From positions 62,001 to 126,000 of the forward strand of contig CBDCRK010000008.1 in assembly GCA_965220955.1 (NCBI GenBank): a stretch of DNA of 64,000 bases, in the 5' to 3' direction. The translations under genes were made by a program, and so were the position numbers. Of this stretch, positions 45,194 to 54,288 are shown one piece after another. The number at the start of each line of letters is the position of its first letter. The stretch's first letter is position 1. This DNA comes from CBDCRK01 sp965220955 (lineage in GTDB: Bacteria > Desulfobacterota > Binatia > Bin18 > CBDCRK01). The notes beneath the pieces are model-generated. The model was not told where the DNA came from. It searched no databases and worked only from the letters and a program-made list of their open reading frames with translations.

Positions 45194-46159
45194 TTATGCT
45201 ACAGTTCGTGGCTCCTCCTGCAAGGCAGAGAGAAGGGAGATGAGGTCAGCAGGAAGGGGTGCCTGTACCTCTACTGCTACACCACTGAGTGGATGGATAA
45301 ACCGAATCAACTCCGCATGGAGCGCATGTCGAGAGAAAGCCTGGACTATCGCTCGCAGGCGGGCATTGGCAATAGTACACAGCATTTTTGCTGATCCATA
45401 GAGCTTATCCCCAACCACAGGATGACCAATCGCTGCCAGGTGGACGCGAAGCTGATGGGTCCGGCCGGTTTCAGGAAAAAGCCGTACTACTGTCACTCCA
45501 CCCCATTCCCCAACCACCTGGTAGTGGCTCACTGCCTCTCTACTTCGGTGCGAATGTACTGACATCTTTTTCCTATCCAGGGGATGACGACCGATAGGTA
45601 GTACGATTTTCCCCTCCTTTTGCCCCAAGCGGCCAATGACTACCGCTAGGTAAGCTTTGCTTACCTTTCTCTCGTGGAACTGTTGTGCCAGGATCTCCAA
45701 AGTCCTCAGGTCTTTTGCCACCACTAGTGCCCCAGACGTCTCCTTATCAAGACGGTGGACAATACCCGGGCGCAGAGGCTCTCCCCCCATCTTGTGTCCA
45801 TGCCAGTAGCTGAGGAGCGCATTTACCACTGTCCCCTCCCACCATCCTGGTGCCGGATGGACCACCATGCCAGAAGGCTTGTTAATCACCGCTAAGAAGG
45901 CATCTTCATGGAGAACATCGAGAGGAATATCCTGTGGCAAAGGAATAGCAGGAGGCTCCACCAAAGGAAACACTTCTACAACTTCTTGCGCTCGCAGCAA
46001 ATACCCGGCCTTTCTTTTTTGTCCGTTTACGGTCACTCTTCCCGCCTCAATTAAAACCTTGATGTGGGAGCGAGTGCCGAGCGAAGAGAGAGTGGTCAGA
46101 AAGCAGTCAAGACGCTGGCTGGCATCCAAGGATGAAACTATAATCCGCGTAAAACTCAT
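45194..46159 (-). CDS. rluD: 23S rRNA pseudouridine synthase RluD family
   Basis: This encodes 321 residues. An S4 RNA-binding domain covers residues about 15-75, then the catalytic block GIVHRLDKETSGALVVAKD with the catalytic Asp, and ETGRTHQLRVHLAAIGHPVVGD. The RluD branch modifies helix 69 of 23S rRNA; the RluC/RluD distinction is by overall likeness only. The start is ATG 46159, with a dispersed repeat directly upstream. Confidence 0.9.
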   Translation of the reverse strand: MSFTRIIVSSLDASQRLDCFLTTLSSLGTRSHIKVLIEAGRVTVNGQKRKAGYLLRAQEVVEVFPLVEPPAIPLPQDIPLDVLHEDAFLAVINKPSGMVVHPAPGWWEGTVVNALLSYWHGHKMGGEPLRPGIVHRLDKETSGALVVAKDLRTLEILAQQFHERKVSKAYLAVVIGRLGQKEGKIVLPIGRHPLDRKKMSVHSHRSREAVSHYQVVGEWGGVTVVRLFPETGRTHQLRVHLAAIGHPVVGDKLYGSAKMLCTIANARLRAIVQAFSRHALHAELIRFIHPLSGVAVEVQAPLPADLISLLSALQEEPRTVA

Positions 46160-46160
46160 G

Positions 46161-46312
46161 GCAAGTATTCAGCTGTCAGCTAATCAAGCTATCAGCAATC
46201 AGCTTGAGGGTTAGGAAGGAGACTTTGATTTCTAATGTATTCCCACCTCCTGCTGATAGCTGGCAGCAGGCTGCCGATTGCTATGGCTAACGGCTAATAG
46301 CTGAATGCTTAT
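46161..46312. repeat. spacer filled with CAGCT/GCTGAT-type imperfect repeats
   Basis: Both ends carry the dispersed motif: GCAAGTATTCAGCT at 46161-46174 and its inverse AGCTGAATGCTTAT at 46299-46312, the latter reaching the ribF stop. Between them lie many short CAGCTATCAGCAATCAGC and GATAGCTGGCAGC variants able to fold back on each other. Confidence 0.65.
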
Positions 46313-47274
46313 CATGCCGAATCGTTACCCGTGCCTGCTTGGGCCAAGACTTCATGGGCGCGAGCAACATCTTGTTTGATCTGATGGACCAAGGCCTCAG
46401 AGGAAGGAAACTTCATCTCCCCCCGCAGGTGCTCAACAAAAGTAACGCGCATCCGTCTGCCGTAGAGGTCCGCGGCAAAGTTAAAGAGGTAAACCTCCAG
46501 CGTACGTCTGGTCCCATCAAAGGTTGGGTTGGCACCGATGTTGGCTACCCCTTTAAGCTGCTCTGTCTGTTTTTCGCCGGTTTTTATCTCGGCAAAAACC
46601 GCATACACCCCATCCGGCATCAGTAGGTCTACCGAAGGGTGCACATTCGCTGTTGGGAAGCCCAAGCCCTTGCCCCGTTGATGCCCATGCTCTACCCTCC
46701 CCGCAATCGCATAATACCGTCCTAGGAAAGAGGAGACTTCTCCCACCTTCCCGGCTACAAGCATGGAACGAACAACAGTGCTGCTCACCTCCATCCCCTC
46801 AACCATCACCGGACCGATGATTTCAACCGTGAAGTTATGTTGAGGAGCTAGCTCCTGCAGGGTTCGCACGTGGCCGCTACGACCTTGGCCAAAGCCAACA
46901 TTGTGACCGACAATGACCTTTTCAGTACCAATGAAGTCAGCAAGGTAGCGTTGGATAAATTCCTGTGCACTGAGACGGGAGAAAGATGGAGTAAAGCGCT
47001 GCAGAATTACGCTATCAATCCCGAGGTTGGTAAAGAGCAGAAGCTTCTCACGCAAACTAAGGATCGGAGGTGGGGCTTTGTCTGGCCGTAGAACGGTAAG
47101 CGGATGAGGGAAAAAGGTGATTACCACTGCATCCCCCCCTCTCTCCCGGGCTTCTTCCACTAGACGGGTGAGGATTGCCTGGTGCCCGAGATGCACCCCG
47201 TCAAAGTTGCCTAAGCTAACCACCGGATAGCGAAAACTGACGTGATGAGTGTCGAGGTGGTGGACAATTTTCAT
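46312..47274 (-). CDS. ribF: bifunctional riboflavin kinase/FAD synthetase
   Basis: This encodes 320 residues. The N-terminal FAD-synthetase domain has SLGNFDGVHLGHQAIL and the C-terminal flavokinase domain carries GKGLGFPTANVHP and DGVYAVFAEI. It makes FMN and then FAD from riboflavin. The start is ATG 47274. It supplies cofactor for the flavoproteins seen here but is not linked to them by position; it lies between cpoB and rluD. Confidence 0.95.
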   Translation of the reverse strand: MKIVHHLDTHHVSFRYPVVSLGNFDGVHLGHQAILTRLVEEARERGGDAVVITFFPHPLTVLRPDKAPPPILSLREKLLLFTNLGIDSVILQRFTPSFSRLSAQEFIQRYLADFIGTEKVIVGHNVGFGQGRSGHVRTLQELAPQHNFTVEIIGPVMVEGMEVSSTVVRSMLVAGKVGEVSSFLGRYYAIAGRVEHGHQRGKGLGFPTANVHPSVDLLMPDGVYAVFAEIKTGEKQTEQLKGVANIGANPTFDGTRRTLEVYLFNFAADLYGRRMRVTFVEHLRGEMKFPSSEALVHQIKQDVARAHEVLAQAGTGNDSA

Positions 47275-47311
47275 CTCAACGGCGCAGTACCCTGAAAGGG
47301 AAAAAGTACTC

Positions 47312-48115
47312 TCACCTTCCTGGTGTTTGCAATGTCTCCTTTGCCTTCTCAGCCTCTGCTGCGGTGGGGTATTTTCTTATGAGCGTCTGTAAGGTCACTC
47401 GGGCGTCTATCTTGTTTCCCAGCTCACTAAAGGCAGACGCCTGCCGTAGAAGCGCAGCCGGGGCTTTATCTCCACGCTCGTAGTCCCGGAGAACGTCATT
47501 GTATGCCAGAATGGCCTCATAGTATTTGGCTTGAGCATAGTAGGATTCCCCAATCCAGTATGAAGCATCATCAGCCATCTGCGAGCGAGGATATTTCCGC
47601 GCAAAGCCACGAAATAACTGTATTGCTTTATTGAACTGCTGATCCCTCATAGCCTGTAATGCTGTACGGTATTCATCCTGAACTACTGAAGGTTCTGAGG
47701 CAAGAGCTATTTCCTCTCTCGAAACTTTTTCCGCTGTTGGCGGCACTTCTTCTCCCGGCAAAGCAAGCTGGAGTTCTGTCGGTCCTGACGGCTCTGTTTG
47801 TGCAGGAGCAGGGGACGGCTGGGCGTAACGGGTGAGCCGTCTTTCGATAGCGGCTACCCGCTCTTCCAGGGGCTTGAGCTGAGAAGAGATATCCCTTTCC
47901 CTTGTCGCCCGTTGCAGATAATGGCGGATTTCTTCGGTCTCGCCCTGCACTTTTTCTATTTGCCGACGTACATCCTCCAGGGCGACGTTTTGATTAGCGG
48001 CCACTGAGCGCATGGAGCGTTGCTCTTTGAGCGTCTGTTGAAGATCAGCCTGGGTGGCACAACCTCCAGCCCATACTAGAAGGGAGATAACACCTACAAG
48101 AAAAAGTTTGCTCAC
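47312..48115 (-). CDS. cpoB: Tol-Pal cell-division coordinator CpoB (YbgF), lipoprotein form
   Basis: This encodes 267 residues. The N-terminus VGVISLLVWAGGC is a lipobox, so it is probably lipid-anchored, unlike soluble E. coli CpoB. A coiled-coil (about 25-95) is followed by a Pro-rich linker and three TPR repeats at about 145-260. CpoB links peptidoglycan synthesis with Tol-Pal at division. The start is GTG 48115. It is the last gene of the Tol-Pal cluster. Confidence 0.88.
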   Translation of the reverse strand: MSKLFLVGVISLLVWAGGCATQADLQQTLKEQRSMRSVAANQNVALEDVRRQIEKVQGETEEIRHYLQRATRERDISSQLKPLEERVAAIERRLTRYAQPSPAPAQTEPSGPTELQLALPGEEVPPTAEKVSREEIALASEPSVVQDEYRTALQAMRDQQFNKAIQLFRGFARKYPRSQMADDASYWIGESYYAQAKYYEAILAYNDVLRDYERGDKAPAALLRQASAFSELGNKIDARVTLQTLIRKYPTAAEAEKAKETLQTPGR

Positions 48116-48150
48116 AGTGTTTTACCGGAGGTAAGTTTTAGTGATAAATT

Positions 48151-48726
48151 CTATCGGATAAGAACGAGGAAATGGGCACGGCGGTTTTGCTGCCAGCAGT
48201 TCTCGGTCTGCTCACGGCATAGGGGAAGCTCCTCCCCATAGCTAATAGTGGAAAGGCGTCCAGTAGCAATCCCCAGAGTAACCAGATACTCCCGCACTGC
48301 CCTTGCTCGCTGCGCTCCTAAAGCAAGGTTATACTCATTTGTACCCCGCTCATCACAATGGCCCTCAATCTCCACTCTCGCCTGGGGGTTAGTTTGTAAC
48401 CAACGTGCGTTGGTCTGTAAGGTATCTTGTGCCTCATAAGAAAGGTCATAGGAGTCATAGGCAAAGTGTAAGTCCTGCAAGGGGCTTCTCTCTCCTTCTC
48501 CTGCCAACCGTCTTTCTACCCGCTCTCCGGGCGGGATTTCTCTCTCCACAACCTCACCTGGCTGCCCACTCAGACTTGGCTGCCCATACAAACTTCCACC
48601 CTGGCCAGTGGCTCCACTTGGGGCTACAGGTTGCCTTGGGCATCCGCTGCTTACTAATCCTAGGAACACCGCTCCCAGTGCCCATACCCACCATGCGCCT
48701 ATACTTCTCTGTATACTTCCTCTCAC
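48151..48726 (-). CDS. pal: peptidoglycan-associated lipoprotein Pal
   Basis: This encodes 191 residues. The signal peptide ends in the lipobox GLVSSGC. The OmpA-like domain at about 90-190 carries VEIEGHCDERGTNEYNLALGAQRA, the peptidoglycan-binding signature (EGHCDERGTNEYNLALG). Pal ties the outer membrane to the wall and to TolB. I prefer the GTG at 48726, whose GTGA overlaps the tolB stop and gives a normal signal length. An earlier GTG at 48744 is also open. Confidence 0.92.
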   Translation of the reverse strand: MRGSIQRSIGAWWVWALGAVFLGLVSSGCPRQPVAPSGATGQGGSLYGQPSLSGQPGEVVEREIPPGERVERRLAGEGERSPLQDLHFAYDSYDLSYEAQDTLQTNARWLQTNPQARVEIEGHCDERGTNEYNLALGAQRARAVREYLVTLGIATGRLSTISYGEELPLCREQTENCWQQNRRAHFLVLIR

Positions 48727-50024
48727 GGTAGCCACGGTGACCACATGGGACTAGTATCATCTCCCTTTCCACCAGTCAATTGCTTGATATTCCTACCTTC
48801 TCTGGTCATGATGAAAAGGTGGGCTTTTCTCCGACGAGTTGCGCTAAAGACGAGATAGCGCCCATCAGGCGACCAGGAAGGATCCTCCCCAGCAGCAAGT
48901 TGCCGCGGCTCGTCGCCGCTAACGCCAACAGTGAAGATGGCAAAGCCTCGCCCTATCCGCCCGGCATAAGCCAGCTGGTCTCCTTTGGGAGACCAAGCTG
49001 GAGAGGTGTTGTAGCCTCCGCTAAACGTTACCCGGCGTAGACGGCCATCGGTTACGTTCATCGTATAGATCTGCGGGCTGCCACTTCGATCCGAACAAAA
49101 GGCTATTTCCCGACCATCTGGGGACCAAGTGGGCGAGACATCGATGCCAGAGTGGTCGGTGAGCCTCTGGCGTATCCGCCCCTCAGGGCTCAGGATAAAA
49201 ATATCCGAGTTTCCCCCTTGCTCTAAGCTAATCGTAATCGCCCTGCCGTCATGTGACCATTCTCCACCAAACCCGTTCACAGCAATAAGGCGGCTCTCCA
49301 CCCGACTGAACAGGTCGACCCGGTGAGTGTAGGGACCGCCTACTTTGTAGGAAGAGAAGAGAAGACTCCTAGCTTCTGGTCCCCATGCTGGAGAGAGATT
49401 AATTGCATGATTTTGAGTGATCCGCGTAATCTGGTTTCCAGTAAGGTCGGTAACATAAACCTCTTTGGTCTGTCCATCCCTGGTCGAGACAAAGGCGACC
49501 TTAGAGTCAAATGGCCCCTGCTCGCCTGTTAGGTAATAGAGCACTTGATCAGCAAAGCGATGAGCCATGCGGCGTAGGTCATGAACATTGCCATGGTAAC
49601 GCCTGCCACCAAGCTGCTTTCTCTGTGCCACATCAAAGAGACGCGCTTCAATAGTAAGCTTGTCATGGTCGACAGAGAATGCCCCCTTCACTAGTGCTAG
49701 TGCACCGATCACTGACCAGGTCTGGAAATTGACCTCTTCTAGAGTAAAACCTGCCGGCCCCTCGATATAGGCATCTTGATCGAGTATCTTGAAATAGCCA
49801 GAAGTATCTAAATCCTTAGCTACGATCTTTACAAACTTCTCTCCCAGTTCTCCTTTTTGCCCACTGGCCAAGCTAGCAAGAGGAGAGATGGCAATAGGGA
49901 GTCCTGCTCCTCCTGGCTCCGGGATGCCTAGCCGAATCTGAGCAGTGGCGGGCTTTACGCTACTAAGGAAGGAAAGGATGAGGAGGCAGAACCCCCATCG
50001 CCATTGACGATAACTGGCTCCCAT
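48723..50024 (-). CDS. tolB: periplasmic protein TolB
   Basis: This encodes 433 residues: a Sec signal peptide (cleavage near PATAQ), the TolB N-terminal domain, then a six-bladed propeller with repeated SPxWSPDG motifs (DVSPTWSPDGREIAF, NTSPAWSPKGDQLAY). It binds Pal and TolA in the periplasm. The start is ATG 50024, four bases after the tolA stop. It is flanked by tolA and pal in the standard order. Confidence 0.95.
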   Translation of the reverse strand: MGASYRQWRWGFCLLILSFLSSVKPATAQIRLGIPEPGGAGLPIAISPLASLASGQKGELGEKFVKIVAKDLDTSGYFKILDQDAYIEGPAGFTLEEVNFQTWSVIGALALVKGAFSVDHDKLTIEARLFDVAQRKQLGGRRYHGNVHDLRRMAHRFADQVLYYLTGEQGPFDSKVAFVSTRDGQTKEVYVTDLTGNQITRITQNHAINLSPAWGPEARSLLFSSYKVGGPYTHRVDLFSRVESRLIAVNGFGGEWSHDGRAITISLEQGGNSDIFILSPEGRIRQRLTDHSGIDVSPTWSPDGREIAFCSDRSGSPQIYTMNVTDGRLRRVTFSGGYNTSPAWSPKGDQLAYAGRIGRGFAIFTVGVSGDEPRQLAAGEDPSWSPDGRYLVFSATRRRKAHLFIMTREGRNIKQLTGGKGDDTSPMWSPWLP

Positions 50025-50028
50025 ACTC

Positions 50029-51060
50029 TCAGTCTAATCGTTCGGCTGCTCCAAAGGTAACCTCGACTTTCTGGACAGCAAACTCTTGTTGGTAAGCTGG
50101 GGGCGGGGGTGGCAGGGGGTTAGCCTTGTTTACGGCACGAAGCGTAGACTGGTCAAAGACCTTATCTCCAGAGGATTTTATTAGCTCGATGTCGAAGATC
50201 TCTCCGTTTGCCTGTACCCCAAAGCGGACCACGGCGGAAAGGCCCGGCTTTCTTTCTGCAACAATCCAGCTCTCCTTGACCCGATTCTGCAACTGATCAG
50301 AGTAAACAAGGAACTCAAATCTTCTTACTACACTTCCTCCGTCGGGACCTTCCCGTTCCACTGCAGAGGGACCCGGTCTGGAGGGACTCGGTAGAGTTGA
50401 TCTCCTCACTTGTTGCTTGGCTCTAGTGATGGCCGCCTCATAATGCTTATCTACTTCCTTGGCTGAAAGCTTTTTTGCAGGAGACTGAAAGGTCTTTCTA
50501 GCCGGCTTTGGAGGAGGCTCTGCCTCGGCTGATTTCGGGACTGGTTCTCTCTTTACCTCTTTTGTCTTAGCCAGCTTGACCTTTTTTGGCTCTGCCTTCT
50601 TTGCTTTCTTTTTCTTGACGGGTGGGGTGGAGGAAGGGGTTTTCTTTGTCAGCTTTGGAGGAGAATCTGATTTGGATGGTTTCGAAGCTGGTTTTGCCTT
50701 TACCTCCTTTGGCTTTGTCTTCTTCGCTGGCTTCTTAGATGGCTCAACCAGCTTCTTAGGTGATTCAACTTTCTTTCTTGGCGGTGGTGAGGGTCTAACC
50801 TCAGGCTCCTTGGGCGGAGGTGCCGATGGCTTGATTGGACCAGGAGAGAGGCTACCACCGACTGCCGCCGGGTCAACAAGCTCCACTGTGTACGAACTTG
50901 GCGCAGAAACCTGCGGACCCTGCCAAGCCATACCTGCCACGATTCCACCGATAATAAACACATGCAACAGGGCAGAGATAAAGACCATCCTACCCAGTCC
51001 CTTGTCCTTTTCAGGTGGGATGCTGTGCTCGCTGCCGTACAGATTGTTGCGCACGCTCAC
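50029..51060 (-). CDS. tolA: TolA/TonB-type energy-transducing protein
   Basis: This encodes 343 residues. One membrane helix spans about 27-45, then a Pro/Lys-rich linker (about 70-200) of the kind that crosses the periplasm, and a TonB C-terminal domain (VVRFGVQANGEIFDIELIKSS). It carries proton-motive energy from TolQR to TolB and Pal. The GTG start overlaps the tolR stop (GTGA). Position in the cluster, rather than the linker (more TonB-like than the Ala-rich TolA helix), supports TolA. Confidence 0.88.
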   Translation of the reverse strand: MSVRNNLYGSEHSIPPEKDKGLGRMVFISALLHVFIIGGIVAGMAWQGPQVSAPSSYTVELVDPAAVGGSLSPGPIKPSAPPPKEPEVRPSPPPRKKVESPKKLVEPSKKPAKKTKPKEVKAKPASKPSKSDSPPKLTKKTPSSTPPVKKKKAKKAEPKKVKLAKTKEVKREPVPKSAEAEPPPKPARKTFQSPAKKLSAKEVDKHYEAAITRAKQQVRRSTLPSPSRPGPSAVEREGPDGGSVVRRFEFLVYSDQLQNRVKESWIVAERKPGLSAVVRFGVQANGEIFDIELIKSSGDKVFDQSTLRAVNKANPLPPPPPAYQQEFAVQKVEVTFGAAERLD

Positions 51061-51470
51061 TCTCTTTCTCCCAAGGGCTCCGTTACCATACCTAGCCGTT
51101 TCACCCCAGCCATCCGAATAGCAGCCATTACTTCTACAACTCTGCCGTAGGGCACTCGTTTATCTGCCCGCAGATATACCTCACGCTCTGGGCGTAGCCG
51201 TAACACGGCTTGGAGTTTCGTCCCTAACTCGCCCTCAGGCATCGGAGCATCGTTCAAATACACCTTCCCTTCACCAGTAACAGCCACAACAAGCTGTTGT
51301 TCGGTACCAGAAAGAGGACTAGCAGTCACTTCAGGCAGGTCAACGTTGACCCCTTGCTGAAGAATAGGCGCGGTCACCATGAAGATCACTAGAAGCACAA
51401 GCATTACATCCACCAGGGGTGTGACGTTAATCTGCGAGATACTCCCCTCCTGCCTATGATTGTCAAACAC
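51057..51470 (-). CDS. tolR: TolR/ExbD-family protein
   Basis: This encodes 137 residues, the family length. One membrane helix carries NVTPLVDVMLVLLVIFMVTAP with the proton-path aspartate, followed by the periplasmic domain (VDLPEVTASPL, REVYLRADKRVPYG). I chose the GTG at 51470, which has GGAGGAG upstream and lies 17 bases after the tolQ stop. The frame stays open further upstream, but that part overlaps tolQ and is not protein-like. The stop overlaps tolA. Confidence 0.93.
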   Translation of the reverse strand: MFDNHRQEGSISQINVTPLVDVMLVLLVIFMVTAPILQQGVNVDLPEVTASPLSGTEQQLVVAVTGEGKVYLNDAPMPEGELGTKLQAVLRLRPEREVYLRADKRVPYGRVVEVMAAIRMAGVKRLGMVTEPLGERE

Positions 51471-51487
51471 TACACCTACTCCTCCGG

Positions 51488-52201
51488 CTATAAGAAATGA
51501 CGCTCGGCAATGTTGAGAAATTCGGCGGCAAAGTTCTCCATTGCAGCGGAGACAACGCGTACCCGACGGGCAAATGAATTGTAGGCAATAACGGCAGGAA
51601 TGGCAGCAGCCAGACCCATGGCAGTGGCAACAAGCGCTTCGGCAATGCCCGGGGCTACTGCTTGGATGCTGGAGGACTGTGTGACGCTTAGCCCCCGAAA
51701 GGCATTCATAATCCCCCATACCGTACCAAAGAGACCAATAAAGGGGGCAGCACTGGCGGTGGTGGCAAGAAACGTCAGCGCTTGCTCCAGACGCGTGATT
51801 TCCTGATTGATGGCCTGGCGCATTGCCCGTTCCACGTTCTTCACCCCTCCCAATTCTGTTGTCAATTCTCCCTCGCCAGGGTTAGTCTGCTTACGGCTAC
51901 GGGTCACCCGTAGAAGCTCCTGGTAGCCTGCCCGAAATACCTGAGCCACTGGGCTCCCTTGCATATCTAAGCTGGCAGTATGAATAGCAGAGAGGTTCTT
52001 AGTCTCCCAAAAAATGTCAATAAACCGATTGGACTCTCGCTGCGCTCGGCGAAGACGACGGGACTTATAAAGGATAATCCCCCAGCTGGCTACGGAAAAG
52101 AAGAGAAGCAAATAGAGAACCCCCCGAACCATTGGTCCAGAGTGGATCACCATATCAATAACACTGTTCTGTTGAAGAAGACTTTCCAGCTGGACAGCCA
52201 T
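51488..52201 (-). CDS. tolQ: TolQ/ExbB-family proton channel protein
   Basis: This encodes 237 residues with three membrane helices (about 25-45, 140-165 and 185-205). The signature block TASAAPFIGLFGTVWGIMNAF and EALVATAMGLAAAIPAVIAYN are clear. It forms the inner-membrane motor with TolR. The start is taken at ATG 52201, which gives MAVQLESLLQQNSVID. A GTG at 52252 is in frame but adds residues without a match. Confidence 0.93.
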   Translation of the reverse strand: MAVQLESLLQQNSVIDMVIHSGPMVRGVLYLLLFFSVASWGIILYKSRRLRRAQRESNRFIDIFWETKNLSAIHTASLDMQGSPVAQVFRAGYQELLRVTRSRKQTNPGEGELTTELGGVKNVERAMRQAINQEITRLEQALTFLATTASAAPFIGLFGTVWGIMNAFRGLSVTQSSSIQAVAPGIAEALVATAMGLAAAIPAVIAYNSFARRVRVVSAAMENFAAEFLNIAERHFL

Positions 52202-52501
52202 ATGCCAGACAAAAAGCCCTACGTGATAAGCGGCTTCATTCTTTGCTCCCACCCCAGCTTTTTCCCATCAGGGGGGAGAAAGCTAGCTTTTTGTACCCAC
52301 TCAACAACCCTTTACCTCCTGGCGGGAGAAGTTTTAGGCAGGGCGATAATAAACCAATCTAACATACTAGCGCTTTCAGCCCAATCCCCTTAAAGAGAAG
52401 GGTGAGTTCCTTAACTTCATCCTCACCTTGACTCCCTGGCGGGAACATGGAATATCAACAGGGATATTTCATTTTATTATAAATTCCAAGAGGATCATGT
52501 T

Positions 52502-53509
52502 ATGTCTGTACGTGTGGGAATTAATGGCTTCGGACGAATCGGCCGCAACCTCTTCCGGGCCTGCCTAAACGAGCCAGAATTAGATTTCGTTGCCTTCAAC
52601 GATATCACCGATGCCAAGACCTTGGCCCACTTGCTCCGTTACGACTCGATCCATGGTCGCCTGGAAGCCGAGATCAAGGCAGAAAAAGACGCACTCATTA
52701 TCAACGAAAAAAAGGTCCAGATACTCCAGGAGCGGGATCCAGGAAAACTTCCCTGGCGGGCGCTAGGGGTAGATCTAGTACTGGAGTGCAGCGGACTCTT
52801 TACTGACAGTGAAAAAGCTGCCCTACACCTCTCTGCTGGGGCAAAAAAAGTTATTATCTCGGCTCCAGCCAAAGGAGCGGACCTCACCCTCTGTTATGGA
52901 GTGAACCACACCGCCTATGATCCAGCTAGGCATCATCTGATTTCTAACGCGTCATGCACAACCAATTGCCTGGCGCCAGTAGCCAAGGTTCTACACGAGA
53001 ACTTTGGTATTCGCCATGGGCTCATGACTACAGTGCATGCTTATACCAACGACCAGCGTATCTTAGATCTTCCCCACGGGGATTTGCGCCGGGCCCGAGC
53101 CGCGGCCATGTCCATGATTCCTACTACTACCGGCGCGGCAAGAGCCGTGGGAGAGGTTTTGCCTGAGCTGCAGGGCAGGCTTGATGGTATGGCAGTACGG
53201 GTACCAACCGCCAACGTATCTGTTGTTGACCTAAGTGCTGAGATGGAACGGTCCCTTACCGAGGAAGAGGTCAAAACGGCGATGAAAGTCGCCGCTGAAG
53301 GGTCCTTGAAGGGCATCCTGCAATACTGCGAGGAGCCTCTTGTGTCCGTAGACTTTAACGGCAGCTCCTACTCTTCTATCTTCGATGCCCCCCTGACCAA
53401 GGTCATTGACAAAACATTTGTCAAAGTCATCTCCTGGTACGACAATGAGTGGGGGTTCTCTAACCGCATGCGGGATGTCTCCCTGCATATAGGGAAGAGC
53501 CTCGCCTAG
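52502..53509 (+). CDS. gap: glyceraldehyde-3-phosphate dehydrogenase, type I
   Basis: This encodes 335 residues. The NAD loop is VGINGFGRIGRNLFRA, the catalytic cysteine is in SNASCTTNCLAPVA, and the C-terminus holds WYDNEWGFSNRM. It oxidises and phosphorylates glyceraldehyde-3-phosphate in glycolysis. AGAGGA precedes the ATG. tpiA follows after eight bases, whereas pgk usually lies between the two. The 250 bases between gap and tolQ (divergent) must hold promoters for both, but no convincing boxes were found. Confidence 0.97.
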   Translation: MSVRVGINGFGRIGRNLFRACLNEPELDFVAFNDITDAKTLAHLLRYDSIHGRLEAEIKAEKDALIINEKKVQILQERDPGKLPWRALGVDLVLECSGLFTDSEKAALHLSAGAKKVIISAPAKGADLTLCYGVNHTAYDPARHHLISNASCTTNCLAPVAKVLHENFGIRHGLMTTVHAYTNDQRILDLPHGDLRRARAAAMSMIPTTTGAARAVGEVLPELQGRLDGMAVRVPTANVSVVDLSAEMERSLTEEEVKTAMKVAAEGSLKGILQYCEEPLVSVDFNGSSYSSIFDAPLTKVIDKTFVKVISWYDNEWGFSNRMRDVSLHIGKSLA

Positions 53510-53517
53510 CACGACCC

Positions 53518-54276
53518 ATGCCAGCGCGTCGTCCCCTTATTGCAGGCAATTGGAAGATGCACGGCACCAGGGCCGAGGCTGAAGATCTCATTTCTGCCCT
53601 CAGAACAAAGCTTACCGGGGTAGCTGACCGTGAGGTGGTGATTGCACCACCGTTCACTGCCTTAGAGACGATTAGCCGGCTGCTTGCGGGCGCTGCTATC
53701 TGCTGGGCTGCGCAAAACCTCCACTGGGAGCCTAAAGGCGCCTTTACCGGTGAGGTTTCTGGCTCAATGCTTAAAGAGTTAGGCTGTACCTATGTTATTA
53801 TCGGCCACTCAGAGCGTCGGCAATACTTCGGCGAGACCGATGACTTAGTACAGAGTAAGGTTAGTGCAGCCCAGCAACAAGGGCTGTTGCCCATTATATG
53901 TGTAGGCGAGACCCTGGCAGAGCGTGATCGAAACGAGACACTCACGGTCATTGAGCGGCAGGTGCGCGGTGCGTTGCAGGAACAAGATAAAGCGGCTATA
54001 AAGAATTTTGTGATTGCTTATGAACCAGTATGGGCCATTGGTACTGGTCTCAGCGCGACCCCAGCACAGGCTCAAGAAATTCATGAGGCTATCCGCCGCT
54101 TGCTGGTGGAGGAATCCGGTAAAGAGAATGCAGAAGCTGTACGTATTCTATATGGAGGGAGCGTTAAGCCGGACAATATTGATAGGCTGATGGCGGAAAA
54201 AGATATTGATGGCGCGCTAGTAGGTGGGGCAAGTCTAGAAGCTGGCTCCTTTGCGCGCATTGTGAATTTTCAATAG
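53518..54276 (+). CDS. tpiA: triosephosphate isomerase
   Basis: This encodes 252 residues. AGNWKMHG at the N-terminus, IGHSERRQYFGE with the electrophilic histidine, VIAYEPVWAIGTG with the catalytic glutamate, and ILYGGSVKPDN are all present. It interconverts dihydroxyacetone phosphate and glyceraldehyde-3-phosphate. The start is ATG 53518; gap lies directly upstream and secG 12 bases downstream. Confidence 0.97.
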   Translation: MPARRPLIAGNWKMHGTRAEAEDLISALRTKLTGVADREVVIAPPFTALETISRLLAGAAICWAAQNLHWEPKGAFTGEVSGSMLKELGCTYVIIGHSERRQYFGETDDLVQSKVSAAQQQGLLPIICVGETLAERDRNETLTVIERQVRGALQEQDKAAIKNFVIAYEPVWAIGTGLSATPAQAQEIHEAIRRLLVEESGKENAEAVRILYGGSVKPDNIDRLMAEKDIDGALVGGASLEAGSFARIVNFQ

Positions 54277-54288
54277 GAAGCCTTAGCT

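Noticed and set aside
51471..51719. N-terminal extension of TolR into tolQ
   Set aside because: The extension overlaps tolQ, is cysteine/histidine-rich and not protein-like; the GTG at 51470 has a strong ribosome-binding site.
52428..52456. Promoter for gap (TTGACT then AATATC)
   Set aside because: The -10 match is only two of six; other AT-rich placements are equally possible.
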